A stretch of DNA of 64,000 nt, from positions 98,462 through 162,461 of the forward strand of contig NZ_JACOPK010000007.1 in the NCBI RefSeq assembly GCF_014288055.1, in the 5' to 3' direction. The position numbers were made by a program, and so were the translations under genes. The stretch is from Agathobaculum hominis (GTDB lineage Bacteria > Bacillota > Clostridia > Oscillospirales > Butyricicoccaceae). Within the stretch, counting starts at the first letter, position 1; every line of letters starts with the position of its first letter. Positions 33,361 to 40,926 of this stretch are shown one piece after another. Under the pieces are notes generated by a model. The model was not told the origin of the DNA, did no database searches, and was given only the letters and a program-made list of their open reading frames with translations.

Positions 33361-33699
33361 TCAAATCTGCGGAACCGGCTTCCCTTCTGGGCGGCCGGTT
33401 TTGTTTTGCGTGTGCGATGCACACGAAGCAGCTGTCTCCCTTTTACGCGCTTCCTCGCGGTATTTATCCCTCGTTGCATTGCCGCCGCGAATATGCCGCT
33501 CGCTTTTGTTCCGCAGCAGCACCGCCTGCACCTCGGCGTACAGGACGGCATTCTGCCGCTTGAGGCGCGTGGTAATATCCTTATGTACCGTCGATTTCGA
33601 TACGCCGAATCGCGCAGCGGCCTGACGCACCGTCGCGCCGCTGTCGACCATATAATGTGCGAGTGCTATCGTTCTTTCCTCGGGTAAGCCTTTCACCAT
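33361..33699 (-). CDS. spoIIID: Sporulation transcription factor SpoIIID
   Basis: The first 85 residues match SpoIIID: an HTH with FGVSKSTVHKDITTRL, preceded by EERTIALAHYMVDSGATVRQ and followed by the RHIRGGNATRDKYRE basic motif that contacts DNA. In Bacillus it is a mother-cell regulator acting with sigma-E. The protein is 112 residues; a 25-30 residue polar extension past the usual end is not seen in Bacillus SpoIIID. A GGGGGG ribosome site precedes the ATG. Confidence 0.93.
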   Translation of the reverse strand: MVKGLPEERTIALAHYMVDSGATVRQAAARFGVSKSTVHKDITTRLKRQNAVLYAEVQAVLLRNKSERHIRGGNATRDKYREEARKRETAASCASHTQNKTGRPEGKPVPQI

Positions 33700-33766
33700 C
33701 GTCCCCCCTCATCACTGCCACTTTATGAGGCGGTGACGCCGGTTAGAACTCCCCTGTGCACAGAAA

Positions 33767-33812
33767 AAACCCGGAGTACAGGCCATTTTCGTGCCCGTAC
33801 TCCGGGTTTCTG
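33767..33812. terminator. Hairpin downstream of the TetR gene
   Basis: AAACCCGGAGTAC/GTACTCCGGGTTT perfect arms, directly after the TetR stop on the minus strand, with a T-rich flank there. Confidence 0.75.
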
Positions 33813-34391
33813 TTACTCGACGCGAAGTGCGTGTATCCCCTTTGTGTGATAATCGAGCAGGCGGTTCATGCACACGCGCACCTCACGCGGTCTTACGCGG
33901 TTTTTAAGGATCTGGATGATGCCTCCCACGAGATTATCCGCCATGATCTGCGCGAGCAGCAGCGCGTTCTCCTCGTCCGCAAGCAGCGGTTCGATCTGTT
34001 CCGCGATGAGCGCGACCATCGTCGGACGCAGATGCTCGTAGCGCGTGCCCTTGCCCTGCTCCATGATGAGCAGCAGGCCGTATTTTTCGGCGAGCAGGAG
34101 ACTGAGGATTTCCTCCTGCAGCAGGAGCTGGAACTCGCGCGAGTCCGCGATATTGGAAAAGCGGCCGCTGCGCGAGCGCAGAATCAGATTTTTCAGTCCT
34201 TCCGCTGCGCTATCTGTCAGTTCGTAGAACAGCTCCTCCTTGTTTTTGAAGTAGTGGTACAGGTTTCCCTTGCTGATATTCACCTTGTCCGCGATCATCT
34301 GCATCGAGGTGCGGTCATAGCCGCGCTGCAAAAACAGATGCTCGGACTCTAGGAGAATCCTGTGCCGCAGCTCATCCTTCAGTACCTGCAT
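33813..34391 (-). CDS. TetR/AcrR family transcriptional regulator
   Basis: A 192-residue one-component regulator. The N-terminal HTH is clear (LFLQRGYDRTSMQMIADK, then VNISKGNLYHYFKNKEELF). The C-terminal helical ligand domain is not diagnostic. I use the ATG at 34389-34391; a GTG at 34400 would add three residues. No target operator is obvious; the neighbours are a hairpin and a TSCPD gene, so its regulon is not local. Confidence 0.9.
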   Translation of the reverse strand: MQVLKDELRHRILLESEHLFLQRGYDRTSMQMIADKVNISKGNLYHYFKNKEELFYELTDSAAEGLKNLILRSRSGRFSNIADSREFQLLLQEEILSLLLAEKYGLLLIMEQGKGTRYEHLRPTMVALIAEQIEPLLADEENALLLAQIMADNLVGGIIQILKNRVRPREVRVCMNRLLDYHTKGIHALRVE

Positions 34392-34425
34392 GTTCTTCAC
34401 CCGTTCATTCTGAAAATTCAGCCGA

Positions 34426-34462
34426 AAAAGGAACGGTCTCTCATGCTGAAACCGTTCCTTCG
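34426..34462 (-). terminator. Terminator of the UPF0340-HAD-TSCPD operon
   Basis: AAGGAACGGT/ACCGTTCCTT arms; on the minus strand the hairpin is followed by TTTTT. Confidence 0.8.
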
Positions 34463-34475
34463 CTCGTTTTACGGC

Positions 34476-34733
34476 TTATTTTGCGCTCTCAAGCGCCTGT
34501 CGAACGCCCTGCGCGAGCTGATCCGAGCAGCTCGTACCGCGTCCGTTGCAGGAAATACCGCGGAAATAGCCCTCGATCTGATCGACCGTCATGCCCTCGA
34601 CAACGCGGCTGATGGCCTGAAGATTGCCGTTGCAGCCGCCCGTAAAGCTGACGTTGTGCACGGTATCACCCTCCAGATCGAACGAAATACGCATCGGGCA
34701 AACCCCATGCGGCTTGTAATCAAAATGCTGCAT
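34476..34733 (-). CDS. TSCPD-domain protein (TIGR03905-like)
   Basis: An 85-residue protein with the family core NVSFTGGCNGNLQAIS, SRVVEGM and the closing GTSCSDQLAQG (TSCPDQ-type) motif. Cysteines suggest metal or nucleotide binding; related domains are appended to B12-dependent ribonucleotide reductases. Function of stand-alone copies is unknown. Last gene of a three-gene operon, 20 bases after the HAD gene. Confidence 0.88.
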   Translation of the reverse strand: MQHFDYKPHGVCPMRISFDLEGDTVHNVSFTGGCNGNLQAISRVVEGMTVDQIEGYFRGISCNGRGTSCSDQLAQGVRQALESAK

Positions 34734-34753
34734 CCTGTTCCTGTCCTCCTAAG

Positions 34754-35461
34754 TTAAAAAAGCGTGCGGATGTGGTCCGCGGCCTCGAGGAAATCGTGCG
34801 CCTCGAAGCAGCTTACCTCGCTCTCGGGGCGTTCTTTGTGCGTCCAGTTGAGCCAGATACCGGAAATACCGGCCTCATGCGCGCCGCAGACATCGTGTGT
34901 GAAGTTGTCGCCCACCATGAGCGCTTCGTCCGGCTGCACGCCGCATTTGCGCATGGCGAGATCAAAGATCGTGCGGTGCGGCTTGTCAATGCCGGCCTCC
35001 TCGCTCGTTACAAGATAGTCAATGCGCTCGGAAAGGCCGAGACGCATGAGCTTTTCCATCTGAATATCCGCAAGCATATTGGTGACGACGGCAATCCTGA
35101 TGCCATGCGCGTGAAGCTCGTCCATAAACTCAGGAGCACCCGGACGCACAGTCATTTTCGCGAACACAGCATCCCAGTAGACGGCAGCTGCTTTTCGGGC
35201 ATGCGGAACGGCATTCAGACCCATGTTTTCCAGCGCACGCTGCGCAAACAGCACGCGGTCGTGAATTGGCGGCATATCCGGCTGCTCGGCAGCGAGCTGC
35301 TTTCTTGCGGTCAGAAACGCGGCGTCGAAGCCGTGTCCGGCCTCGCCAAAGGTCTCCTGCGCCCACTTTTCCATGCACTCATAGGCGTAGCGGTCACCGG
35401 CCTGGAAGCTCGTATAGAGCGTATCGTCCAGATCAAAAAATACTGCTTTCAGCTTGCTCAC
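34754..35461 (-). CDS. HAD-superfamily hydrolase (YjjG/HAD-IA type)
   Basis: A 235-residue phosphatase with nucleophile motif FFDLDDTLY, motif II VVTNM, the Lys in EEAGIDKPH and motif IV MVGDNFTHDV. The cap domain inserts between motifs I and II. Relatives are 5'-nucleotidases or phosphoglycolate phosphatases; substrate not deducible. Middle gene of the operon, 9 bases after the UPF0340 gene. Confidence 0.9.
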   Translation of the reverse strand: MSKLKAVFFDLDDTLYTSFQAGDRYAYECMEKWAQETFGEAGHGFDAAFLTARKQLAAEQPDMPPIHDRVLFAQRALENMGLNAVPHARKAAAVYWDAVFAKMTVRPGAPEFMDELHAHGIRIAVVTNMLADIQMEKLMRLGLSERIDYLVTSEEAGIDKPHRTIFDLAMRKCGVQPDEALMVGDNFTHDVCGAHEAGISGIWLNWTHKERPESEVSCFEAHDFLEAADHIRTLF

Positions 35462-35470
35462 ACACGCACC

Positions 35471-36031
35471 TCACTTGAGCTCGTCGTTATAGACGGCACG
35501 GCTGCCGCCGACGAACTTGGGTCTGCGGCGTGCGCAGACGAGCGGCGCTTCCCCGATCTTCTTCGTCTCGATGCGCAGCGGTACGACGACCGGCTTGATG
35601 TGCATGCCGATCAGCGTATTGCCGACATCCATGCCTGCGGACGCGGACTGCTTGACGCTCTCGACGGCCACCGGTTCCTCAAAGCGCTTGTATGCGGTCG
35701 TGCCGAACGAGCCGCCCGCCTTGGGCTGCGGGATGACATTGACCTCATCAAGGCCAAACTTCTCTGCCGCTGCGCGCTCAACGATGAGCGCACGGTTCAG
35801 GTGCTCGCAGCACTGCGCCGCGAGGAACAGACCGTGCTTCTCGATCACGCTGTAAATGCCCTCGAACACAGCCTCAGCGACCTCAACGCTCGAATGCGTA
35901 CCGATCTTTTCGCCGCAGACCTCGCTCGACGAGCAGCCGACAACGAACAGATCACCTACGCGCAGCTTTGCCGCCGCGCAAACCTCCTCAGCTGCTCTGG
36001 CAGCCTGTTCTCTGATCTCAGAAAGTTCCAT
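35471..36031 (-). CDS. UPF0340 / TIGR01440 family protein (YwlG-like)
   Basis: A 186-residue conserved protein with VVGCSSSEVCGEKIGTHSS, CCEHLNRALIVE and NVIPQPKAGGSFGT segments, which define this uncharacterised family. No catalytic role is known. It leads the three-gene operon from a near-consensus promoter at 36123-36151. Confidence 0.9.
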   Translation of the reverse strand: MELSEIREQAARAAEEVCAAAKLRVGDLFVVGCSSSEVCGEKIGTHSSVEVAEAVFEGIYSVIEKHGLFLAAQCCEHLNRALIVERAAAEKFGLDEVNVIPQPKAGGSFGTTAYKRFEEPVAVESVKQSASAGMDVGNTLIGMHIKPVVVPLRIETKKIGEAPLVCARRRPKFVGGSRAVYNDELK

Positions 36032-36122
36032 AGTTATTCTCCTTTACCGGCGGAATACCGCCGTGAGTTCTATTTGCGGCCGGGAGCACGCTTTCTGTGA
36101 CCGGTCGCCGCCTGTTTATCCT

Positions 36123-36151
36123 ATTATACTACATTTTCCGCGTCTTGTTAA
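36123..36151 (-). promoter_or_regulatory. Promoter of the UPF0340-HAD-TSCPD operon
   Basis: TTAACA (36146-36151) and TATAAT (36123-36128) on the minus strand, spacer 17. Confidence 0.75.
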
Positions 36152-36190
36152 GCACCCTGCGTTTTTTTCATAAATTCTCTCCGTTCTCCC

Positions 36191-36219
36191 TTGCAAAACC
36201 GCGCGGCGCGGCCTATAAT
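36191..36219 (+). promoter_or_regulatory. Promoter of the greA-like gene
   Basis: TTGCAA (36191-36196) and TATAAT (36214-36219), spacer 17. Confidence 0.75.
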
Positions 36220-36275
36220 CTTTTGTAAGAGAACAGTTCTGCGGCAGCGAGCCGCATGGAAAGGAAGAAAACGTT

Positions 36276-36773
36276 ATGCATGACGATCTGACGGCGCAGG
36301 ATATTGCGATGATGCAGAAAGAGCTTGACCACCGCAAGCTGGAGCTGATGCCCGAGCTGATCGAGGAGGTCAAGCGAACCCGCGCGTTCGGTGATCTGAG
36401 CGAAAATTTTGAATACAAGGCCGCAAAACAGGCACAGAACCGCAACCGCAGCCGTATCCGCTATCTGGAACGCATGATCAAGTCGGCGCATGTGATCGAG
36501 GATAAGGCCGGTGCGGACGAGGTCGGTCTGTTCGACAAGGTCGAGCTGCTGTTCGAGGACGACGAGGACACCGAGACCGTGCAGGTCGTTACAACTGTGC
36601 GGTGCGATCCGCTGAGCGGCCGCATCAGCTGCAAGGCGCCGCTCGGCAAGGCGCTGCTCGGCCGCAAGGCCGGCGATGAGGTGAGCGTCACCACCGAGGA
36701 GGGCGGCAGCTACACAGTCAGGATCAAATCGATCACCAAGGAAGAGGACAACGGCGACGGTCCGATTTTGTAA
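36276..36773 (+). CDS. GreA/GreB-family transcript elongation factor
   Basis: A 165-residue protein with the N-terminal coiled-coil hairpin carrying the acidic tip (AFGDLSENFEYKAAKQ) and the C-terminal FKBP-like globular domain (SPLGKALLG-like APLGKALLGRKAGDEV). It would insert into the RNA polymerase secondary channel and stimulate transcript cleavage. A long acidic stretch (FEDDEDTE) lies between the domains. Whether it is the main GreA or a paralogue cannot be told here. AAGGAAG precedes the ATG. Confidence 0.9.
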   Translation: MHDDLTAQDIAMMQKELDHRKLELMPELIEEVKRTRAFGDLSENFEYKAAKQAQNRNRSRIRYLERMIKSAHVIEDKAGADEVGLFDKVELLFEDDEDTETVQVVTTVRCDPLSGRISCKAPLGKALLGRKAGDEVSVTTEEGGSYTVRIKSITKEEDNGDGPIL

Positions 36774-36798
36774 GCAGTCTGCCGATTTTTCCGCGAAA

Positions 36799-36849
36799 AA
36801 GAGGGGATAAGATGCCAGTGGCGTGTCTTATCCCCTCTTCCCTTTTCTT
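36799..36849. terminator. Terminator between greA-like gene and the coiled-coil gene
   Basis: AAGAGGGGATAAGA and TCTTATCCCCTCTT perfect arms, T-rich on both sides, between convergent genes. Confidence 0.85.
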
Positions 36850-36853
36850 TCGC

Positions 36854-38698
36854 CTATCGAATGCTGACCGCCTTCAGATGCCGCGGCAGCGAGCCGACCA
36901 CGACAAGCCTGTTCTCTTCGTCGAGAACGAAGTAAATGCGCAGCAGATTTTCCGGATCGTTTCCTACCTTCAAATGCTGATCGAGCGCCGTTTCGCGCTT
37001 TTTACCCTGCGCATTGGTAAAATACTTGATCTTGTACTGCGCCGGCGTGAACTGAATGGTCATATCGCCGATCGAAGAGACCTCGAACGGACGGCCGTAC
37101 TTGCGCGAACAGCTGTCGAGCACCGCGTGCCACGGCAGACGCTCAAACCGGCTCGACCAGTAGTCCGTCGCGAGAAAATCCAGTGCGTCGCAGATAAGCG
37201 GCAGACTGATCTCCCGTGCGCTCTTCTCCTCGAGCATCGCGGCCGCTTTGGGCACAAGAACCACACGGCCGGCAAACTGCCGCTGCACCCAGTCGGCAAT
37301 CTTCGCGTGCTCGCTCGGGCGATCCATACAGCGCCGCAGATAGGCGACCTCCTCCCGGTCCTGAATGGTCTTATGGCGCAGTTTTTCGTCTGCCTCCGCG
37401 ACCCTGCGCATCAGCTCATCCTTTTCATTTTCCAGCCGCAGACGGTACTGTTTTGCGCGGTCAAGCTGCTCTGTCAGGCGTATTTTCTCGTCCTCCAGTG
37501 CAGAAATTCTGCTCTTATATGCAGCTGCATCCTGTTCGAGCCTGTGTCTGAATCTCTCTTCCGCCGCTTCGCTGAGCCGCAGCGCATTCTGTGCCGCTGC
37601 CCGCTCGCGTGCCTTTGCCTGCACGACAAACAGGCAGGGAGACAGCGTAATATCACGGCCGCGGGCGTGATTTTTTCCACGTTCCATGAGCGCGGCAAGC
37701 AGCTTTTCGCGCGAAGCCGTGCTCGGCGGATATGGGAAACGCTCGCTCGAGCCGCCAAGGCTCTCGCTCTCCCAGTAAAGCGTTTCGCCTGCCTCAAGCG
37801 TCTTGTCCGTGACAGACGGAAGGCGTCTGCGTATCTCGTCCGTCAGCAGAAACGTCCGGTAATACGCCAGTCCGCTTTTCGCAAACGAGGCAAGATCAAA
37901 CGCCGGGTCGACCGGCTGCTTCAACTCGGAGAGCGTCATGCGTTTCGGCAGGTCAGGCAGCTTGACCGGGAAAGGACTGATGCCGATGCGCAGGTCGGGC
38001 GGAACGTCGTGCGGCGCGATGTCGAGCGGCGTGATCTCCCGTTCCTCGAGCGTCTGCGTGAACAGGATGAGCGGCATATGGCTTGCCGGATTTTTCTGCA
38101 GCGATGCAAGCTGACGCAGCTGCTCCATGGTCTCGACGCGCGTAACCGATGGAGTGAGCGGCGCGATCTGGCGCAGACCAAAGCGCGGATTGTCCGCGAG
38201 CAGGCGGATAAACGCCGGACGATAGACCTCGCACAGCTCTTCTGTGTCCTCGGGATCGGAGATCATCGTGCGGAAGCCGCAGTGCAGCTCTCCGTTTGAA
38301 ATGGTAAACGCAATATTGCTTTCAATAACGCGACCGGGCACAGCCTGACGGCGCTGCTCCGGGTTGCCGGGATCCGAGCCGAGGTCAGGCTCGACGATCT
38401 GCATCGTCCATGCTCCCTGCTCCGGCAGCGAAACAATGTCGATGACATAGCCTTGATTTATGTATAATGAGCGCAGATTTTCCCATGAAAAGTCTGCATA
38501 CCGCTCGGGCTGCGGCGCTGTGAGCGTCTCGGGAGCATCCGGACCAAGTCGGTGCCGCAGCCAGTCGAGTATGGTCAGCACACCGATTTTGAGGCCGTCC
38601 TCCGGCGTCGTTTTGCGCGCCGCCATAACGGCATGCAGCTGATAGGTCGGGTACAGCCGGTTTTTCATCAAGCGCACCGTGCGGTAGTCGGCTGGCAT
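36854..38698 (-). CDS. Large uncharacterised coiled-coil protein
   Basis: A 614-residue cytosolic protein I do not recognise. Residues about 1-330 look globular (mixed alpha/beta, many Pro). Residues about 390-490 are a charged coiled coil rich in Arg, Glu, Leu and Ala. The last 150 residues form another globular domain that ends KIKYFTNAQGKK, then HLKVGNDPENLLRIYFVLDEE and VVVGSLPRHL; this strand pattern loosely recalls small RelE-like or phage Gp49-like folds, a weak guess. I start at ATG 38696-38698, 8 bases after GGAGG; the frame opens 22 codons earlier. Single gene, no operon partners. Confidence 0.8.
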   Translation of the reverse strand: MPADYRTVRLMKNRLYPTYQLHAVMAARKTTPEDGLKIGVLTILDWLRHRLGPDAPETLTAPQPERYADFSWENLRSLYINQGYVIDIVSLPEQGAWTMQIVEPDLGSDPGNPEQRRQAVPGRVIESNIAFTISNGELHCGFRTMISDPEDTEELCEVYRPAFIRLLADNPRFGLRQIAPLTPSVTRVETMEQLRQLASLQKNPASHMPLILFTQTLEEREITPLDIAPHDVPPDLRIGISPFPVKLPDLPKRMTLSELKQPVDPAFDLASFAKSGLAYYRTFLLTDEIRRRLPSVTDKTLEAGETLYWESESLGGSSERFPYPPSTASREKLLAALMERGKNHARGRDITLSPCLFVVQAKARERAAAQNALRLSEAAEERFRHRLEQDAAAYKSRISALEDEKIRLTEQLDRAKQYRLRLENEKDELMRRVAEADEKLRHKTIQDREEVAYLRRCMDRPSEHAKIADWVQRQFAGRVVLVPKAAAMLEEKSAREISLPLICDALDFLATDYWSSRFERLPWHAVLDSCSRKYGRPFEVSSIGDMTIQFTPAQYKIKYFTNAQGKKRETALDQHLKVGNDPENLLRIYFVLDEENRLVVVGSLPRHLKAVSIR

Positions 38699-38846
38699 AG
38701 GCTCGTCCTCCTTCATTCCTGCATGGAATTTGTGATGGTTACAGTATACATCAAAAACGCGCACAACGCAAACGATGTTTTGCCGTTTTGAGTGCTTTCA
38801 TTGAGCTTTTTCGACAAAATTCAGCAGTTTTATTTGTGACAAATAC

Positions 38847-39296
38847 TCATCTCAGTTCATCGAGCAGCGCACGGCAGCCCTCCTCGATATCGCGCCATGT
38901 GGTTTCAAATTCTCCGGTGTACCACGGGTCGGCTACATCTCCCGGGCGGCATGTGTGGTCAAGCAGACGCGACATTTTGCCGTCGGGATCGCCGCCGCAG
39001 ATGCGACGCATTCGCGTAATGTTAGAGCTATCCATGCCGATCAGCAGATCGTATTTTTCGTAATCCTGCGCGGACATCTGCCGTGCCGCGTGTCCCTCGC
39101 ATCGGATGCCGTGTGCAGCCAGAATCCGGCGCGCTGGCGGATAGACCGGATTGCCAAGCTCCTCCCGGCTCACCGCCGCCGATGAAACGGCAATCTCCCT
39201 TTCTCTGCCCGTCCGCTCGAGCATGTCCCGCAGAATAAACTCCGCCATAGGACTGCGACATATGTTGCCGTGGCAGATAAACAATATTTTTATCAT
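38847..39296 (-). CDS. Low-molecular-weight protein-tyrosine phosphatase
   Basis: A 149-residue phosphatase with the P-loop CHGNICRSPMAE (nucleophile Cys8, Arg14) and the general acid Asp in VADPWYTGEF. It would dephosphorylate Tyr or Arg residues on proteins. I start at ATG 39294-39296, preceded by AAGGGG; the frame to 39320 lacks a site. A -10 box TATAAT in an extended TGC context lies at 39329-39334. Confidence 0.93.
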   Translation of the reverse strand: MIKILFICHGNICRSPMAEFILRDMLERTGREREIAVSSAAVSREELGNPVYPPARRILAAHGIRCEGHAARQMSAQDYEKYDLLIGMDSSNITRMRRICGGDPDGKMSRLLDHTCRPGDVADPWYTGEFETTWRDIEEGCRALLDELR

Positions 39297-39328
39297 AGTG
39301 TTCCCCTTCCAGCATTTCATTTTCTTCT

Positions 39329-39334
39329 ATTATA
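39329..39334 (-). promoter_or_regulatory. Extended -10 of the phosphatase gene
   Basis: TGC-TATAAT on the minus strand, 33 bases before the start codon; no clear -35. Confidence 0.5.
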
Positions 39335-39344
39335 GCATACTTTC

Positions 39345-39379
39345 CCGCGGATGGTGTTATGACGACACACCATCCGCGG
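39345..39379. promoter_or_regulatory. Long perfect palindrome between divergent phosphatase and cotJ genes
   Basis: Thirteen-base arms CCGCGGATGGTGT and ACACCATCCGCGG around nine bases. Lies just upstream of the phosphatase -10; no T-run, so operator or structural element rather than terminator. Confidence 0.5.
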
Positions 39380-39461
39380 CCCTCGGCATAGAATGCACTG
39401 GGAGCAAAGAGCGGCGGTACCGTCGTTTTTTCTTCCAAATCAATCGAAACGAGGAGAAATC

Positions 39462-39641
39462 ATGGACCAGAACCAACCGCAGGCGGTACTCGAAATACCG
39501 ATCCGTCTGCTTGCCCCGGCGATGGCGTTCGTTCCTGAGCAGCCGTTTGGAACGCCTTATGAACCGGCGCTTGCCTTCAGCCGGGGAACGATTTTCCCCG
39601 CTCTCGACCTCCCCTTCGTCGGAGAGGAGGCCGTACAGTGA
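39462..39641 (+). CDS. cotJA: Spore coat-associated protein CotJA
   Basis: A 59-residue protein with FVPEQPFGTPYEPALAFSRGTIFP, here split: FVPEQPFG then YEPALAFSRGT and FPALDLPF, the typical CotJA signature of Pro- and aromatic-rich text. GAGGAGA precedes the ATG. First gene of the cotJABC operon; in Bacillus it is made in the mother cell. I see no convincing sigma-E promoter upstream. Confidence 0.9.
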   Translation: MDQNQPQAVLEIPIRLLAPAMAFVPEQPFGTPYEPALAFSRGTIFPALDLPFVGEEAVQ

Positions 39642-39895
39642 GTGAACGAGAAAAACTGCTCGGCCGTGTACGGATGTACGACTTTGCTCTTGTCGAAGTC
39701 ATCGAATATCTCGACTGTCATCCGCACAATGAAGCCGCTCTGAAATACTACCGTGAAATGCGCGCTGCCTTCGACAAGGCATCCAGTGAATACGAGGATG
39801 CCTTCGGTCCGCTGACCGCGCGCGAGGTCGATGTGCGCGGCGGTCATTGGAACTGGATCGATGATCCGTGGCCGTGGGAAGGAGCGGATAACTGA
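39638..39895 (+). CDS. cotJB: Spore coat protein CotJB
   Basis: An 85-residue protein with YDFALVEVIEYLDCHPHN and a closing GGHWNWIDDPWPWEG motif characteristic of CotJB. It uses a GTG start overlapping the cotJA stop by 4 bases, with GGAGAGGAGG 7 bases upstream. Confidence 0.93.
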   Translation: MSEREKLLGRVRMYDFALVEVIEYLDCHPHNEAALKYYREMRAAFDKASSEYEDAFGPLTAREVDVRGGHWNWIDDPWPWEGADN

Positions 39896-40572
39896 TGTGG
39901 TCTTACGATAAACGCCTGCAATTCCCGGTAAAAATCAAAAACCCTGATCCTCAGCTCGCAAAAATCGTCATTTCGCAGCTTGGCGGGCCGGACGGTGAGC
40001 TCGGCGCCTCGATGCGCTACCTCAACCAGCGCTACGCCATGCCATATAAGGAATGCAAGGGAATCCTTACCGATATTGGTACCGAAGAACTTGCACACAT
40101 GGAGATGATCTCCAGCATTCTTTATCAGCTCACCCGTAATCTTACGCCGGAACAAATCCGCGAGGGCGGCTTCGATGCCTACTTTGTCGATCATACAACC
40201 GGTATTTATCCTCAGTCTGCCGCCGGTATCCCGTGGTCGGCCGCAACCTTCCAGTCCAAGGGCGACCCCATCACCGATTTGTTCGAAGATATGGCCGCGG
40301 AACAGAAGGCGCGCTCGACCTACGACAATCTGCTTCGTCTGATCGACGACCCGGATGTGCGCGAACCGCTCAAGTTCCTGCGCGAACGCGAAGTCGTGCA
40401 TTTTCAGCGCTTCGGCGACGCACTTTCCGTCGTCCAGTCCAACCTTGACGCAAAAAATTACTACGCCTGGAATCCGGCGTTCGATGTGCGGCCGCGCGAA
40501 CGAAGCGCTCCCGCTCCCTCCCGTCCGTACCCCATGCAGAACCGCAACGGCATAACTGCGCCGCGCGAATAA
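39895..40572 (+). CDS. cotJC: CotJC, manganese-catalase-family spore coat protein
   Basis: A 225-residue di-manganese catalase family protein. Metal ligands appear in GTEELAHMEM and REVVHFQRFGD, with an earlier Glu in GGPDGELGAS. It starts within the cotJB stop (TGATG). The C-terminal 35 residues are Pro/Arg-rich and variable. It may detoxify peroxide at the spore surface. Confidence 0.95.
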   Translation: MWSYDKRLQFPVKIKNPDPQLAKIVISQLGGPDGELGASMRYLNQRYAMPYKECKGILTDIGTEELAHMEMISSILYQLTRNLTPEQIREGGFDAYFVDHTTGIYPQSAAGIPWSAATFQSKGDPITDLFEDMAAEQKARSTYDNLLRLIDDPDVREPLKFLREREVVHFQRFGDALSVVQSNLDAKNYYAWNPAFDVRPRERSAPAPSRPYPMQNRNGITAPRE

Positions 40573-40579
40573 GCCGCTT

Positions 40580-40627
40580 CTCCCCGAACCGGTGCAGCTT
40601 TGCCTGCTGCCGGCCCGGGGAGTTTTT
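40580..40627 (+). terminator. Terminator of cotJABC
   Basis: CTCCCCG/CGGGGAG outer arms with inner GCAGC pairing and TTTTT tail. The 300 bases from here to fabF hold only an AT-rich stretch with a -10 box at 40775-40780 and an untranslated leader with a CGCCGT/ACGGCG inverted repeat. Confidence 0.8.
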
Positions 40628-40774
40628 CTTCTGCCGGTTTCCGGGGAAATTTTCCATCTGATGCCGTTTATACTTCGTAAATTTTATATACTTTTCTGTC
40701 TCTCCTGTTTGTTTTTGCACATTTTTTGCACAATTTGACGAGCAATGTCTCTTTTCTTTTCAAGCGTTTTCTGG

Positions 40775-40780
40775 TATAAT
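40775..40780 (+). promoter_or_regulatory. -10 box of fabF
   Basis: TATAAT in TGG-TATAAT context, 147 bases before the ATG; no good -35, so an extended -10 promoter is likely. Confidence 0.5.
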
Positions 40781-40926
40781 TATTTCATATGAGCATGGGC
40801 ATATTTCTCGTGTGCACATATTCCGCCGCCGAAGAATACGGTGCGCGGCCACAGTATATATTCCGCCGTGCGTGGAGAAACTTAGAGAATACGGCGGCGC
40901 ATTACGATAATAAATGGGGAACAGTC

